Assembly: GCA_017590115.1 (NCBI GenBank)
Contig: JAGGNK010007559.1
Coordinates: 1,882,020-1,946,019 of the forward strand
Direction of reading: 5' to 3'
Origin: Montifringilla adamsi
Lineage: Eukaryota > Chordata > Aves > Passeriformes > Passeridae
DNA: 64,000 nucleotides
Shown: positions 47,400 to 59,525 of the stretch, in pieces
Numbering within the stretch: the stretch's first letter is position 1
Layout of the letters: each line of letters starts with the position of its first letter
Notes under the pieces: generated by a model
Told to the model about the DNA's origin: nothing
Seen by the model: the letters and a program-made list of their open reading frames with translations, nothing else
Databases searched by the model: none
Translations under genes and position numbers: made by a program

Positions 47400-47676
47400 T
47401 TAAAAGATGCTATTTGGGGAATGTCTCCAGATTTGGGGATCACCCCAAATTCATCACCTGAGACTTGGAGAATCTCTCCAAATTGGGAGATCACTTCAAA
47501 TCTATCAGGTGACACTTGAGGAGCATCTCCAAATTTGAGGATCACCCCAAATCCATCAGGTGAGACTTGAGGAACCTCTCCAAATTTGGGGATCACCCTA
47601 AATCCATCAGGTGAGACTTGAGGAACCTGTCCAAATTTGGGGGTCACTTCAAATCCACCACCTGAGACTTGTGAAT
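47400..47676. repeat. Minisatellite, 51-bp unit, about 5.4 copies
   Basis: The unit contains 'tctccaaatttggggatcac', 'cctaaatccatcaggtgaga' and 'cttgaggaacc'. Fifty-one is a multiple of three, so a minus-strand frame stays open for 158 codons with a 17-residue period (Val-Ser-Pro-Asp-Gly-Phe). No start or splice evidence shows it is coding. Confidence 0.95.
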
Positions 47677-48083
47677 AAATTGATTTGATTTCAGCAGCTA
47701 ATTGCAAGTGACGTTCCCAAGAGTATTCACCAAAGATACATAAAACCAAACTAAGACAACGTAAAATCTTGCCTCATTCCACAAATAAGAGGATTTCTTG
47801 CCTTGGACAAAGAGGAAAATGCTCCCTGCCCAAGGGATCAACCAGAGCTGGAGGGATTTGTAACAAATCCCTCCTGGAATCTCCTTCCCCAGGAAAAATC
47901 AAACTGATGGGGTTGTGGGGAGCGAGTTCATGGGTCCTGGTGGGTACACCAGGAAAAGGCAGGGGAAAGGCCTCCCACAGCCCCCACTGGCAGTGGGGAC
48001 AGCTCGGGGATTGTCCAGCTGGGTGAGCTTGGCCCAGCCCTGAGGGCTCAGGGAGCGCTCAGAGTGCTCCAAATGCACTCCAG

Positions 48084-48483
48084 TATAGCGGATATTTTCA
48101 CCCCTGATGAGGAGGACTTCATCTTTTCAGAAGGCTAATCAATTACTTTATTATACTATATTATTCTATACTATATTACATTATATTAATTACATCTAAA
48201 TTGAATCTGCCAAGCACTCAACTCTGCACACAACACTGAATCTCGTGACTCTCAGCTGACAGTCCCGACACACACACTTGGCCCTGACAGGCCAAGGAAG
48301 CAAAACACCATCACTTTGGGTAAGCAATCTCCATATTGCATTCTACTTTTGTGCAAACACAGGCACAGCAAATGAGATAAGAATTGTTTTTCCTTTCGCT
48401 GAGGTTCAGAGAATGTGAAACCCAGAAATATTCTTGGGAAGAATTGCGCCTTGCTTTTCTCTGTGAAGAGAGATGTGGCGACA
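48084..48483 (-). mobile_element. Solo LTR related to family B
   Basis: The sense strand is minus. It begins TGTCGCCACATCTCTCTTCA (at 48483) and ends near ATATCCGCTATA (at 48084). Flanking hexamers are ctccag (48078-48083) and ctccgg (48484-48489), a 5/6 match. Sense-strand features are 'cacattctctgaacctcagc', 'gagattgcttacccaaagtg' and a poly-A signal 'gtataataaagtaattg'. It is related to the copies at 12.5, 18.4 and 60.8 kb. No viral genes. Confidence 0.75.
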
Positions 48484-48564
48484 CTCCGGTGGTTCAGGAG
48501 GAGAATCAGAGATTCCCTTTGAAAAGGGATGGCTGCTGAGGCTTCCCCTTGGAGCAGGAGCAGG

Positions 48565-48720
48565 GCCACGTGCTGCCCAGCCCGGGGAGGCTCGGTGACC
48601 CCGAACGCTCCCCACATCTGGCTGCAGCTGGCCTTTGTTTGCTTTCGGCTTTCCCCAGCGCCGACCACCCCGGCGAGCGTGGGCACCGACCCGCCGGGGG
48701 CTCCGTGGGGAGGGGAAAGG
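48565..48720. other. Small CpG-rich, GC-rich patch
   Basis: More than ten CpG dinucleotides in about 150 bases (for example 'cagcgccgaccaccccggcg'), in a region where CpG is otherwise depleted. It begins about 80 bp beyond the LTR at 48084-48483. It could be a small CpG island, an unmethylated regulatory element or a chance GC pocket. No TATA box or initiator was identified. Confidence 0.5.
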
Positions 48721-50354
48721 GCTCCAGCCTGGGGGGGTTGGCTCCAAACCCAGCTCCCAGCACAGGAGAACCAGCCCAGGAATCCTCCTGTCCAAACCCG
48801 TCTTCCTGTCCCATCCAGGAGTTACTCAAAGACTCTTCTGAGATAGCCAGATCCTCAGAAATCAGGGTTTTCTGTGGATAAATGAGCTGGAATTAAGCTT
48901 TTGTTTGGCTTTTGGAGGGTGTTGTCAGGAGGAGGCTCTGCCTGCCTCATCTCAAGAATAATTTTCCTTCTGGGTTTGGATGAGAACAGGGAGAGTGGAA
49001 AGAAAAAACCCCAGATATGTCAAAATTAGACGACAAAAATCAGACAGCACTAGAAAGTGGCCTCTATTCCTCTGATGCTGTTGTTTTTCTCTCCTCTCAG
49101 TATTCGCTTTAATAAATTCCCATTGTTTGGTGCCTTTTATATTATTAAGAGACTAAAAAGGATGTTGGATTTTTTTTTTCTTTACAGATTTAGTGTTGTG
49201 AGCAAAGAGCCAACCCAGGGAACTGCACAAATAACCTGGAAGATGAAGCCTGACTTTTGCAACACCAAGAAAGACTCACCCAGGGCCTTCTCCACCTTCC
49301 CTTTATGCCCAAATTTGTGAGAATTAATAATTTTTTATTACATAAGTGAAGGGAAAAAACCACTTTCACAGCCCACAGCATAAACCTTCTTCAAATATGA
49401 ACCTGCAGCGGATTCACAGATCTCTACAAGGCTGTGTCTATCAAAAAACCCTGATTTTATGTCCTCTAAACCTGTATTAGTTGGTTCTAAGAAACTCCTC
49501 TGCTCCAGAAAACTTGGGAATCCTCAGATCAGCAGAGCTGTGGTTGTGCCACGACTGCCCTTGATCATTCCCAGGGAAATTCTGGGAATTTAAGCATGAA
49601 CAGTACTAAAATATGATGCTTCTCATTGTGCTTTTTCCATTTGATTCCGGGCAGAGAGGAGTTTTCACGGCAATCTCAAGATTTTAGGCTCTTTCTATTC
49701 GCGTTCACTGAGCTCCCTCTTGTGGGTGAAGCCTCTCTTACCTCACTCTTTGAGCTCTCACCAGCCTTTCCCAGCTCTTTTTCTGGCAATTTTCCTAAAA
49801 ACGAACTCATTGATTAAAAAAAAAAAAAAAATCCATTAATTGAATTTATTATTTACCTACAGGCCATTTTTAATAGATTATTACATTATATGTTTATATA
49901 GCTTTTAATCCTTCATCCTTCAGGTCACTTTTGGAACTAAAATTTACCTGTTGACATTTCAATTCATCATTTTTGGGTACGGGACATTAAAAAAAAAAAT
50001 CACATTTATTGATGAAAAGGGAATTATTCCTGGATGTAAATTATCTTGGGATAGAATTCAATTCCCCATCAGAGATTCTTTGTGTTAAAGTTGTAAAGGC
50101 ACATCACAATTGACATTCAAAATAGATTTAAATCCCTCAGGAGTGGAGCATGTAAAAAAGAAGAAAGACAGCTGGAATCCCGGGGCAGGGAGAAAATGGA
50201 GCACTTGGAAATCATGGCATTCAGCAGGAAAATTCCAGAGGTTCCAGGGAGGAGAAATTTGCAGTTCCCTTTGAAATCTGACAGCAAAAAAACCCTCAGA
50301 GATTCCAGGTGTTCCAAGTGCTGGCTCGACACTTGGTGGCAGCAAGGGACTGGC

Positions 50355-50665
50355 TCTGGATGGGCTGGGATGAGATCTGCAGGGTTGGGATGAGCTCAGG
50401 ATGGGCTGGGATGAGACCTGGAGGGGTTAGGATGAGCCCTGAGAAGGCTGGGATGTGCTCTGGAGGGTTGGGATGGGCTCTGGCAGGGTTGGGATGAGCT
50501 CTGGAAGGTCTGGGATGAGCTCTGAATAGGCTGGGATGAGCTCTGAATAGGCTGGGATGAGCTCTGGCAGGGTTGGGATGGGCTCTGGCAGGGTTGGGAT
50601 GAGCTCTGGCAGGGTTGGGATGAGCTCTGGAGGATTGGGATGAGCTCTGGATGGGCTGGGATGGG
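50355..50665. repeat. Minisatellite, 20-21 bp unit, about 15 copies
   Basis: The unit is 'gggatgagctctgg' followed by cagggtt, atgggct or aggattg variants. It ends directly in a CR1 3' end. The unit resembles CR1 sequence in the same orientation, so the array probably grew out of the element. Frames with a seven-residue period (Pro-Glu-Leu-Ile-Pro-Thr-Leu) stay open on the minus strand. Confidence 0.95.
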
Positions 50666-50760
50666 CTCTGGAAGGTGTCCCTGCCCATGGCTGGGGTGGC
50701 ACTGGATCACCCTTGAAGATCCCTTCCAGCCCTGCCTATTCCATGATCCTCTCCATGGAG
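50666..50760 (+). mobile_element. CR1 LINE 3' end
   Basis: Contains 'ctctggaaggtgtccctgcc', 'catggctggggtggcactgg' and 'cagccctgcctattccatga'. It is the tail of the element into which, or from which, the 21-bp array expanded. Confidence 0.8.
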
Positions 50761-51360
50761 CTTTTCCTCCTTTGCATGAGCACCCAAATCCCATAAATCT
50801 TGATTAATTACAGCAACTTTATTACTGAAACTCCTCATGGATGCAGCTGCACCAGCAGGATCCCTGGAGGAAGGATGTAGAAACCAATGCAAATTCAACC
50901 CACAGAATTATTTTTTTTTAAGGAAAAAGCAGAAGCGGACACCAAGAGGAAAGGTGTGAGACTTCCTTGGGTCAGGTTTTTAAATCCTCCATTTTTATCA
51001 GCATTTCCCTCATTTTTATTAGCATTTGCCCCATTTTTATCAGCATTTCCCATATTTTAATCAGCATTTCCCCTCTGCTCCTCAGCGTGGTGCTGTGGGA
51101 TCCTCTACTGGAGAAAAGGAATCCCACGCCGAGAGGTGGCAACTCCAAACTCGCTGTGGTGACATCAAATTCCCTCTGCCCACCTCCAGCAGGTTCAGCC
51201 AGAGGCTGCTCCCCTTTGATGCACAGGAGTTTATCTATAAATACTTAATTCCTTTAACTTCTTCTCACAGACGGGATCAGTGGAGTCAAGCAGTTAAGTC
51301 AATCCCTCACGTTGTGCTCCAAATCCTGGGCAGGAAGTTCCCTTTGTATTCCAATCCCAA

Positions 51361-51622
51361 CCTGAGCATGTCAGCTTTAACCAGTAATTTTACATTAATA
51401 CATATATTTATATATATTTATAGAATATATCTATTTTTATATATTTTAACATAAGTCCTAAGCACGTCAGCTTTAACCAGTATTTTTATATTAATATAAA
51501 AAGATATATTATATATATTATATATTTTATATTTTGATATATATTAACAAGTCCTGAGCACATCAGCTTCAACCAGTATTTCTATATGAATATATATATA
51601 TTTTATATTAATAAGTCATCTC
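51361..51622. repeat. AT-rich satellite, ~96-bp unit, about 2.7 copies
   Basis: Each unit has a conserved start, 'cctgagcacgtcagctttaa' plus 'ccagtatttttatattaat', followed by about 55 bases of variable AT-only sequence ending 'taacaagt'. Starts are at about 51361, 51457 and 51553. Confidence 0.85.
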
Positions 51623-53324
51623 CTTTTATAATTGCTAATTAGCAGCATAAAATACTTTCTGCAGCTAATAATGCACTTAGCTCCACTTTAACCACAGAGG
51701 AAAAATCCCCATTTTTTCACCTGTTTGTTTTCCACAGGGGATGGACACATTTCTTCCCAAAATCACCAACTGCATTTTAGTGCCCTGACAATAATTAAGA
51801 GGCACTTCCAGTTGGCTGAGAAGGCCAAATCTTCTCACAAATGCTACAGTCGGGGCTGAAATATCTGTGCTGAGGTTTCTCTGTCAGATTGCTCAAACCA
51901 AGGCTCATTTGAGACCACAGCTGCTGAGTTTTGGTGAAGATTTTGGGGAAAACCCCACTCCATGACCCAGCTCAGCCCCACAGAATAAATCCCCAATAAT
52001 GTTATAATCTCGCTATTCACCGGGATTTAAACAGTTTGAGCTATCCCAGCTTGTTTTAACTGTTATTATCTCTTTATTCACATGGGATTTAAGCACTTTG
52101 AGCTATCCCAGCTCGTTTTAACTGCCACAGGCCATGGATGCTTGGCCAAAAGGGTGAAGAGCAGACAGAACCTCTGAGGATGGAGGACAGGAGAGACACC
52201 TCAGAGGGGACACAGCAAACAGAGCCCACACCTCTCTCATGTGGGATTAAAGCTCCCAAATCCCCTTTCAGACACCAAAACCCCAACCCCACCTCCTGCC
52301 CACCCTCTGAGTGTTCTTAGTGAAAGAATAATTGCAGAAAGGCCGCACTAATTCCAGGGACAAAGAGTCCCTGGAATTCTCCAGTGTGTGTCATTCACAA
52401 GAAAACCTCTAATTCTTGGAGATTACTCCATGACCTTAGAATAATTAATGAGGTCAACGAGGAAATCCATTTCAACTTGGGCTTCCCTCTCTTTCAATGA
52501 TCCTGACATTGGTTCTGAGTTGTACTTTTTGTGGCCTAATTGACTGTTTTGTTATCTCCCACTCTCAGTATTTCCATGGTGAGCTTTCTCATATTTTTGA
52601 TGTCAAAACTTCTAGTCCTGCATTGTGGACTTCTGTGCTTGCACTGTCACGAGCTTCTCCTATTTCTTTATGTATGTATTTCTTTCTGACACCACATCCT
52701 GAGGCTCCAGTGTTGTCCCCTATCAGCTGTCACAGAAGACAACTCAGCTAAAGGTCACTCCAGAAATAAGATTTTCTGAGCCCTCTCCAGGACACCTCTG
52801 GAGGTCACTGCTTTGGCATCTGCTCAGTCCTGGAGGAGTTGGGTTGCCCAGAGCTCCTGTTGCTCCTCCAAGGTGCTGCCAGCCTGGAAGGGCACCCTGA
52901 TGGGCCGGGCAGGTGACAGTGACAGGGACAGAGGCAGGCTCTGATGGAGCAGGCAGGTGACAGTGACAGAGCAAGGCCAGCACATTTCAACACCTTTTCA
53001 GGACGGTTAACAAGCACCTGCCCCTTTCACATCACCAATCTACAGCCACAAAAACTCTCCAAATCCTTCCCTTTCCCTGTCCTAAGGGGGCCTGGCCTGC
53101 TGCCACCCTGAGAGGTGGCCACAGTTCAGGGGACAAGGGGGACAAACTTTTGTCCCACGTGGTTCCCTTGTGGAAAGCTGGGCATGGGGAACTGATCTGT
53201 GCTTGAACCTGATCTCTGATTAACACCCTCATCACCATGCCTCAGGACTTAGCTTTTATACTTTTCAGATCCTTCCAGGGGAGGTACAGGAGGAGAAGCT
53301 GAATAATTCCATTCTAGAAGGTGC

Positions 53325-53741
53325 TGATGCCTCAGGATTTTAGCTTTTACATTTTTCATCTATTTGTAATCCTGCAATTCTTCAGTGTGTAACTCTAAAC
53401 TCCATGTACAGTGTGAGCTGCTGCTTTCCCATTTTGGGCAGACACAACAATTCCTCTCCAGGCCTGGCAATCAAGGACACCTCACTGCCTCAGGCCTGAG
53501 AGATGGAAACAAAAGTGAGTTGGGGGAGAAAACTTGGGGTAAATGACTTCACTATCTGTAATTGGATGATTAACCCCTGATATGTAAATGGACCAAACTT
53601 ATAATTATCTGAAACACTTGAAACATTGTCCATCCTTGGTACCTCAGAGGCTTCTGACTGCCCAAAGTGTATTTATTGAAGGCCTGCAATAAATAACCAC
53701 TTTTATTCTCTTAATCTTGTCTAGCCTCTGGTTTAGGCAGC
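53325..53741 (+). mobile_element. Solo LTR (family E), copy 2
   Basis: Begins TGATGCCTCAGGATTTTAGC and matches 31139-31609 over its whole length. A long near-identical core covers 'gtgtgtaactctaaactcca' to 'gagttgggggagaaaacttg'. The poly-A signal region is 'tgcaataaataaccac'. A truncated copy of its first ~33 bases lies just upstream at 53237-53269. No internal genes. Confidence 0.8.
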
Positions 53742-56104
53742 TACTCCAAGGCTCAGTGAGCTCCCAGAGAGCCCAGCAGGTTTAAACCCTGCCCCAGCAC
53801 CATCTGTGACTTCTGCAGCTCAAGGGAGCCTTTGGGAGGTGCCACCTGCCAGGGCAAGGAACATGACCTGAGATTTGTCCCCTGGTGTCACCTGGCATGA
53901 AATGGGCCAGTTCTGGGTCAGGGTGGGGTTCTTGGAGGGAATAAAGGCAAAACCAGTCCTGGAATAAATCTCCATGGCAGCAGCTCCTGCTCCACAATGG
54001 TTTCCAGCAACCTGGGAAGTCACATGGTCATTCAGATTTGTCACCCCAAGACAGAAATAATGATCCCAATAATGATCTGACTGAACTGATCTTTTTTTTG
54101 TGTTGTTTTTATAGTCCGAGCCTCCCAAACCTTGCATTTCAAGGCCTTGTTTACAGGAGTATTTCAGGCACAACATCTGTTACTCATGCTAAGCATGGCC
54201 CTGCACATGTATTGCCATTTTAGGGCAGCAGAAAGATCTATCTGAAATTAAAAAGCCATATTTAGCTCCAACTGAATCAAGCAGCCAGCTAATATTTTGT
54301 ATATTTATGGAAGAAAACTGGGAAATTGGAGTAAAGATTATTTCAGATGCAAACAAACAAGTAAACAACAACCCTAGAGCCGAACAAGAACATTGCTTTC
54401 CTGCATCATGACATTATTTTTATGTCATTTTGGTTTAATGAGGCTGATCTTTTATTAAATCCCTTTAATGGCTGCTTATTATGGGCTGTATTGAGGGCCT
54501 TCCTCCCTGCCCTGCACATCCACTCACCCGGAGTGAGGTATCAGGCAGGATTTGGTAACTTCACAAAAGAAGGAATTTCAGCAGCTCATCCATGGAGCAA
54601 TTCTTTGGTATCAACGTCTCCAGCCCCCAAATAAAAGGAGTTTGTAAGAAAGAATAAATTCTGTGCTCATTTCATTCCCACAAAGTGCACATGGAACAAC
54701 TCCCAGCATATTCTGCACACACAGCATTTATCCAACAGCTTCCCAAAGCCTCTGGAGGGCTTTTCCGTCCCCAAAATCCACTAAATCAGAGCTTTTCCAA
54801 TCAGAAATTGGGTCACTTAAATCCTTAAAATGTTGGACCAGGACTCACCTCCCCACAGGGCACCATAGGCTGTGTTCCTGGGAGTGGAATAAATAGAAAT
54901 TAACCCCATGCAGGTGATAATTAATGAGATAATGAACATTTAGTGCTGTGCAAATGAGGCAAAGTGGACCCAGGTGTTGCTGGTGGTCCAAAAGAAATCC
55001 CTCCACCCCAAACTGTTCATGATCCTTTGAAGTCCAGGTGTCCAACACGCCTGAGCTGGGCACTCTGAGCTGCCTGGGAGACAAAAACCTGCAGTTCCTG
55101 TAGCTTGCCTGGGATAAAAAGCAGCCAAATGCTCTCAGACTCTTGTGCCACAGGTTCCTGGTGTTTCCATCCCTAATAAAAGCTCTCCTCCCCCTGCTTT
55201 GCAAACAGCTCTGAGCCTTTTATTGTTCTGCAGAACCAGAACCGTGCCATAAAGCCCGGGGAGGCTGGGGATCAATTTCCTCCTATTGATTTTGGAAGAA
55301 AAGAATTGTTCCTTTCATATTTTGGGTTGATTTGCAGCCCAGAAGAAATGGGATGCCCATGACTCAGCCCCATTCTTCAGCAAGAATCCCCATTAGATAA
55401 TTCATCCCACTAAGAATTACAGCTGCTGAGGCTTAATTAGGATTAATTTATGCCCTCCCTTCGAGTGGATTAAATTGAATATTTGCTAGTGTTTTAATCC
55501 TTTTGAGATGAAACAACTGGGAAGTGTCTGGAGTGTGGATCTGTGGTGAATTAGGGGGAAATAAGTCTGTTTTTATTGAGGGGATGTTGTTAATGACAGG
55601 CAAAGATTACTGTCAAGTAAAAGATTAACATTGCATATCCTATGGAGGGAGATGGAAAAATTCCTGGAAAAAAGTCAACAGCAGCACTTTTAAAAGGGAA
55701 AATCAGGATCATTACAGCGAGTCTGCAGACAAACTTGGGTATTTTTATTGTACATGTTTTTACATATTTAGATAATATTAGATCTATTTTTATTGTATTA
55801 AAGATCCCCTTTAGGGAGGTCAATTAGTCCTGTCTTAATTAAATCCTGAACTAGGTTTGGAGCCCCACCAGTGCCTGGTGTTAATTAAAACCCCTTGGGG
55901 GGACAAAAAGGCTCAACAGAATCTCAGGTAGCTGAACTCCAGCTTTAATTCCAAATCTCCACTTGAGCCCTGCTGCCTTTGGGGCAGAATTGAGGGCCAG
56001 GAACTGGAGGAATTCTCAGGGATTGCTGCAGAGGTGGGCTGAGAGTAAAAAATGCCAAGCAGGGTTTGTACTTTGGAAAATCACTTTCTTTGTGCATTTT
56101 CCAG

Positions 56105-56248
56105 ATGAGTTTCATGTGGCAAACACTTCTCTGCGTGAATATCTGCAAGAAGAATATCAGAATATCAACAATTCTCCTCCTCCTGCCTCTGCTGTTCAAA
56201 ATGCTGCTAAAATTGCTCAAATTTTGGAGAAGAGAGCTGCTATAAAAG
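56105..56248 (+). CDS. Internal exon of the unrecognised gene (144 bases)
   Basis: The best-looking exon in the window. The acceptor is tttgtgcattttccag and the donor AAAAG followed by gtaatt. It is 1 to 1 in phase and exactly 48 codons when one carried G is added. It starts DEFHVANTSLREYLQEEYQN, has a short Asn-Ser-Pro-Pro-Pro linker, and continues ASAVQNAAKIAQILEKRAAI. Both halves look helical and amphipathic, with few hydrophobic clusters. The composition is low in stop-like codons and unlike the surrounding intron. It joins 29407-29644 (ends phase 1) to 59126-59169 (starts phase 1). I do not recognise the family. Confidence 0.75.
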
Positions 56249-59125
56249 GTAATTCAAGCAGGTATTTTTAAAAGTCAGTCTAGTATAAAAACACTGGAGA
56301 CAGAGCCTGTGTTTTATCACATTTATTGCAGAACGAGACAAACCAGCACAATATTTATTACAATTCCATTGATAATAAATCCCATCAATGGCCTGAGGGG
56401 GTCAATCATAAACCCAAATTTCCCTCCTCTCCTGGGCTGGCAGAGCTCAGCTGAAATCACTCCCAAAATCACAGGAGGCCTTTGCAGCATCGGGGCACGC
56501 AGGGATCACTCAGGGAGTCCTGAGGCTGATCCCAAACTCTGTTTGGGATCAGGTGGAATTTATGGGCTCTGAGGCAGCGATCTGGGGGCTCTGGGAGGGG
56601 GAGTGTCACCCAGGAGAGGGGACACCCATGGGAAATGTCACCCTGAAGCAGGGACACCCATGAGAGATGTCACCATGGACTGGGGGGGACACCCATGGGA
56701 GTCACAGGGGAACGTCACCTTGGAGAGGGGACATCCATGGGAGGTGTCACAGGGGAATGTCACCTTGAAGGGGGGATACCCATGGGAAACATCACCCTGG
56801 AGAGGGGACACCCATGGGAGATGTCACGGGGGAATGTCATCCTGGAGAGGAGACAGCCATGAGAGGTGTCACAGGGGAACATGACCCTGGACAGGAACAC
56901 CCATGGTGGGGGAATGTCACAGGGGAATGTCACTGTGGAGGGGGGACACCCATAGGAGATGTCACACAGATCCTGTCACCTGTTCTGGGAGCACAGTGGG
57001 AGAAAAGATTGGGAAGTTTGGCAGAGTTGTGTCCCAGCAATTGCCCAAGATGCTGTGGGTGCCTCCCGCTCCTCCCTCAGCTCCTCCTCACCCACATCTC
57101 CCTCAGTGTCCCTGCTACTTCAGATAATATTATTTTTTGAGATTAGCCAATAGATTTTGGCTCAAATTAATGAAAATTGGACTTTTCCTGTGGTTGATGT
57201 CATTCCCAACCTGCTGAGCCTGGCATCCCAAGGAAAATGCCTCTTCTTGATTTCCTAATTGTGATTTTTCCTCTTGCCTTTTACACAAAGCGTGGGCAAT
57301 TCACTTGACATCCTAATTTTACTCCACTTGTTTTCCTTCCTTCCATCCCTGACTTAGGGCCAGATCTAAAAACAGAGACAGAGTTTTTGTCCCCCAAGAG
57401 GGGACAGGGACCCTGACAGGATTTTTCCATGGAGTAAAACAGGCCCTGGGCATCAGCCCCATTGAGTTATTCCCAACAAAGCCCCTGATTTATTCTTTAT
57501 TTGCCCTGAGCAAATAGAGCCTCTCCATGGGCAAACATTTGTTTTAGAGCTACTGCTGGAAAGTCCTTGCTGAAAAGGGCTGAGGGATCATTTTCCTGGA
57601 GGTTTTGCATTTTCTGAGGGATTGAAAGAGCTGAGGCCAAAAAAATCCTCATTTTATTCACCTCATGACTGGAGGAACGGAATCCCTGCGGGTGAATTAA
57701 ACCTGATATCGAGTTATAAACGAAATTTTGGGATGCCCACCACCCCATATCCCACGAGGACCCCAAATACCCTCAGGACTGAGCACAACCTGCATAAAAA
57801 AATGGCGTTGAGGTGGTGAAAAGCTGAGCAGCTGCTGCCCGTGCTCAGCCCCTCGTGTGCATAAACAACCCCCGAATTCTGCCGCGATGTTTAACGCAGA
57901 ATTTCTGCACTGCTCACATGTTTATACTCATTATGCAGATGTTTATTAGAGCTGCTCCCAATGTTTGGACAGCAAAACGCCAGGAGAAAAAGCAGTTTTG
58001 TCCCCACTGCAATGTTTTGCTGGATTGTTTCAATTTCTTCTCCTCAGCAAGAGTCAAATGTTTAATTTGAAGCCAGTAAATATTTTGCTTTAATTTTCCT
58101 ATCACAGTAGAATATTAATATTTAGTATCGTGCTTCTTGATGACTGAAGAAAAAAATGTTTCTGATTGAACATTTGGGGAAATCTTTTCCAGAGGTTTTT
58201 TTTTTTCCACATCTTCTCTCCAGAATTAGGAATATTTCCAGCATTCTGGAATTTTTCCAATTTCCTGGGCACCTTTACGTGTTGGAACACATCAGGACAG
58301 AGGGCAACAAGTCTCAAAACTTTAATAAAGTCATTTTTCCTGCTCTAAAAAAACAGCATCAGCAGCTCTCAGGATTTTTTAGAAACCTCCTCCCTTGGGT
58401 TTTATTTTTTATATCAGTTCCCACTATCTGCTGATTTATAGGAAATTCAAAATAACAAGGAAACAAAGTCATCAACCCATGGATCTCTGGCCATTGTGGG
58501 TTTTGAACAAAAATAATCCAAAATATGACCCAAAAGGCTCAGAATTGAAACAAAAAGAGCCCCAATGCGTCCTTTTCAAACATTTTATGGTTTTTATAAG
58601 CAAGTTTCATGATGTTTTTGGCTTTGCCAGAGTATTTTCGTGGATCAGGGGTGATGGTCTTCCTTCTGTGTCTCCCATTCAATGGTGGAATATTCTCTTT
58701 TTTTCTGTCCATGCTCCCTGTCTGAGGTGGAGTCCAAGAACAGCCAAATTCACCTCTCTGCCACAAAAAAGCCCCAGAATTTTACCAAAAATATGAAAAA
58801 AACTAGGAAAAATCACTGGAATTTTGCTCTGGAAATTGCAGGTTTGTCTTGTATAAGGTTGAAATCAGTCACAGCCTGTAGCTATTTGAATTATTGGTTT
58901 GTTTGGGTTTTTTTTTTTTTGTGGTTTAAATGCAAAAGAATTGAGTTTTGCTACTCTTTTCTGTTTATTCTTCTTATTTACTTCTTAATTTCATTGAAAT
59001 GAAATGCTTTCTGTTTTTTTCTTAATTTCTGGGGTGTGTTTGCTGCCTGTATTTAAGATTTGCAGTTGGTGCTTCTCCCTAATTTAGGAGCAGGTGAGGA
59101 AATAATTTCTGTGTTGTTCCAACAG
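56249..59125 (+). other. Proposed intron (about 2.9 kb)
   Basis: Starts gtaatt and ends ttgttccaacag. It contains the ~46-bp minisatellite at 56595-56965 and several AT-rich stretches. The 133-codon ORF at 58395 has no splice or homology support. Confidence 0.4.
56595..56968. repeat. Minisatellite, ~46-bp (variable) unit, about 8 copies
   Basis: The unit contains 'ggggacacccatgggagatg', 'tcacaggggaatgtcacc' and 'ttggagag'. Some units lack the middle part. The repeated His-Pro-Trp-Glu and Cys-His-Arg frames are repeat artefacts. It lies 350 bp after the exon at 56105. Confidence 0.9.
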
Positions 59126-59169
59126 AAATTCTCACTACAGTTCCCCCCAAAAAGAGAAAAAGAATGTCT
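59126..59169 (+). CDS. Candidate internal exon with a basic, NLS-like cluster
   Basis: The acceptor is gtgttgttccaacag and the proposed donor is TCT followed by gtaaat (weak at -1, acceptable at +3 to +6). Phase is 1 to 0. With the carried G it reads EILTTVPPKKRKRMS. The PPKKRKR run matches the pattern of a classical monopartite nuclear localisation signal. If the donor is not used, the frame runs on for eight codons (VNEVICADSVF) to a TAG, which would make a truncated protein end. The next exon, 62485, starts in phase 0 and fits the donor proposed here. Confidence 0.5.
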
Positions 59170-59479
59170 GTAAATGAAGTTATTTGTGCTGATTCAGTAT
59201 TTTAGAGGCTGTAAAGAGTTTTCTGCATTACTGGAGGTATGGTAGTGCCAAAAAAATTGGGATTTTACCCCTTAGAACTGAAAAATAAAGGAGTTTCCAC
59301 AGGTTTAGCTGTGCTCCTGAGCTGACAGCACGATTTTAGTTTTGAAGGCAGCTGCCAGCTGGGTTGGGAGGAGAAGGATTTGGGAACCTGAGAGCTTCAA
59401 ATACAAATTATTTTATTTTCTTTGCTGTAAGTGGAGAGGTCCAATCTATAACCAGGCAGCCAGGGATAAATTAGGACTA

Positions 59480-59525
59480 TATATATATAAATATATATAT
59501 AAATATAAATAAATATATATAAATA
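59480..59525. repeat. (TATA/ATAAA)n microsatellite
   Basis: Low-complexity alternating TA and ATAAAT motifs. Confidence 0.85.

Larger units (their letters stand above)
29645..56104 (+). other. Proposed very large intron (about 26.5 kb)
   Basis: Begins gtaaaa and ends tgcattttccag. It holds seven LTR-type copies, about five CR1 fragments and many tandem arrays, listed separately. Weaker exon candidates at 32173, 32935 and 49187 are described in the findings. Stretches at 34600-36700, 39900-41350, 45250-46900 and 53750-56100 hold only chance ORFs, short A/T runs and no structure I can name. Confidence 0.35.

Noticed and set aside
47273..47749. 158-codon minus-strand ORF with a 17-residue period
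   Set aside because: Produced by a 51-bp minisatellite; no gene-like flanks.
58395..58796. 133-codon plus-strand ORF
   Set aside because: No conserved motif, lies inside the proposed intron, and is AT-rich by chance composition.
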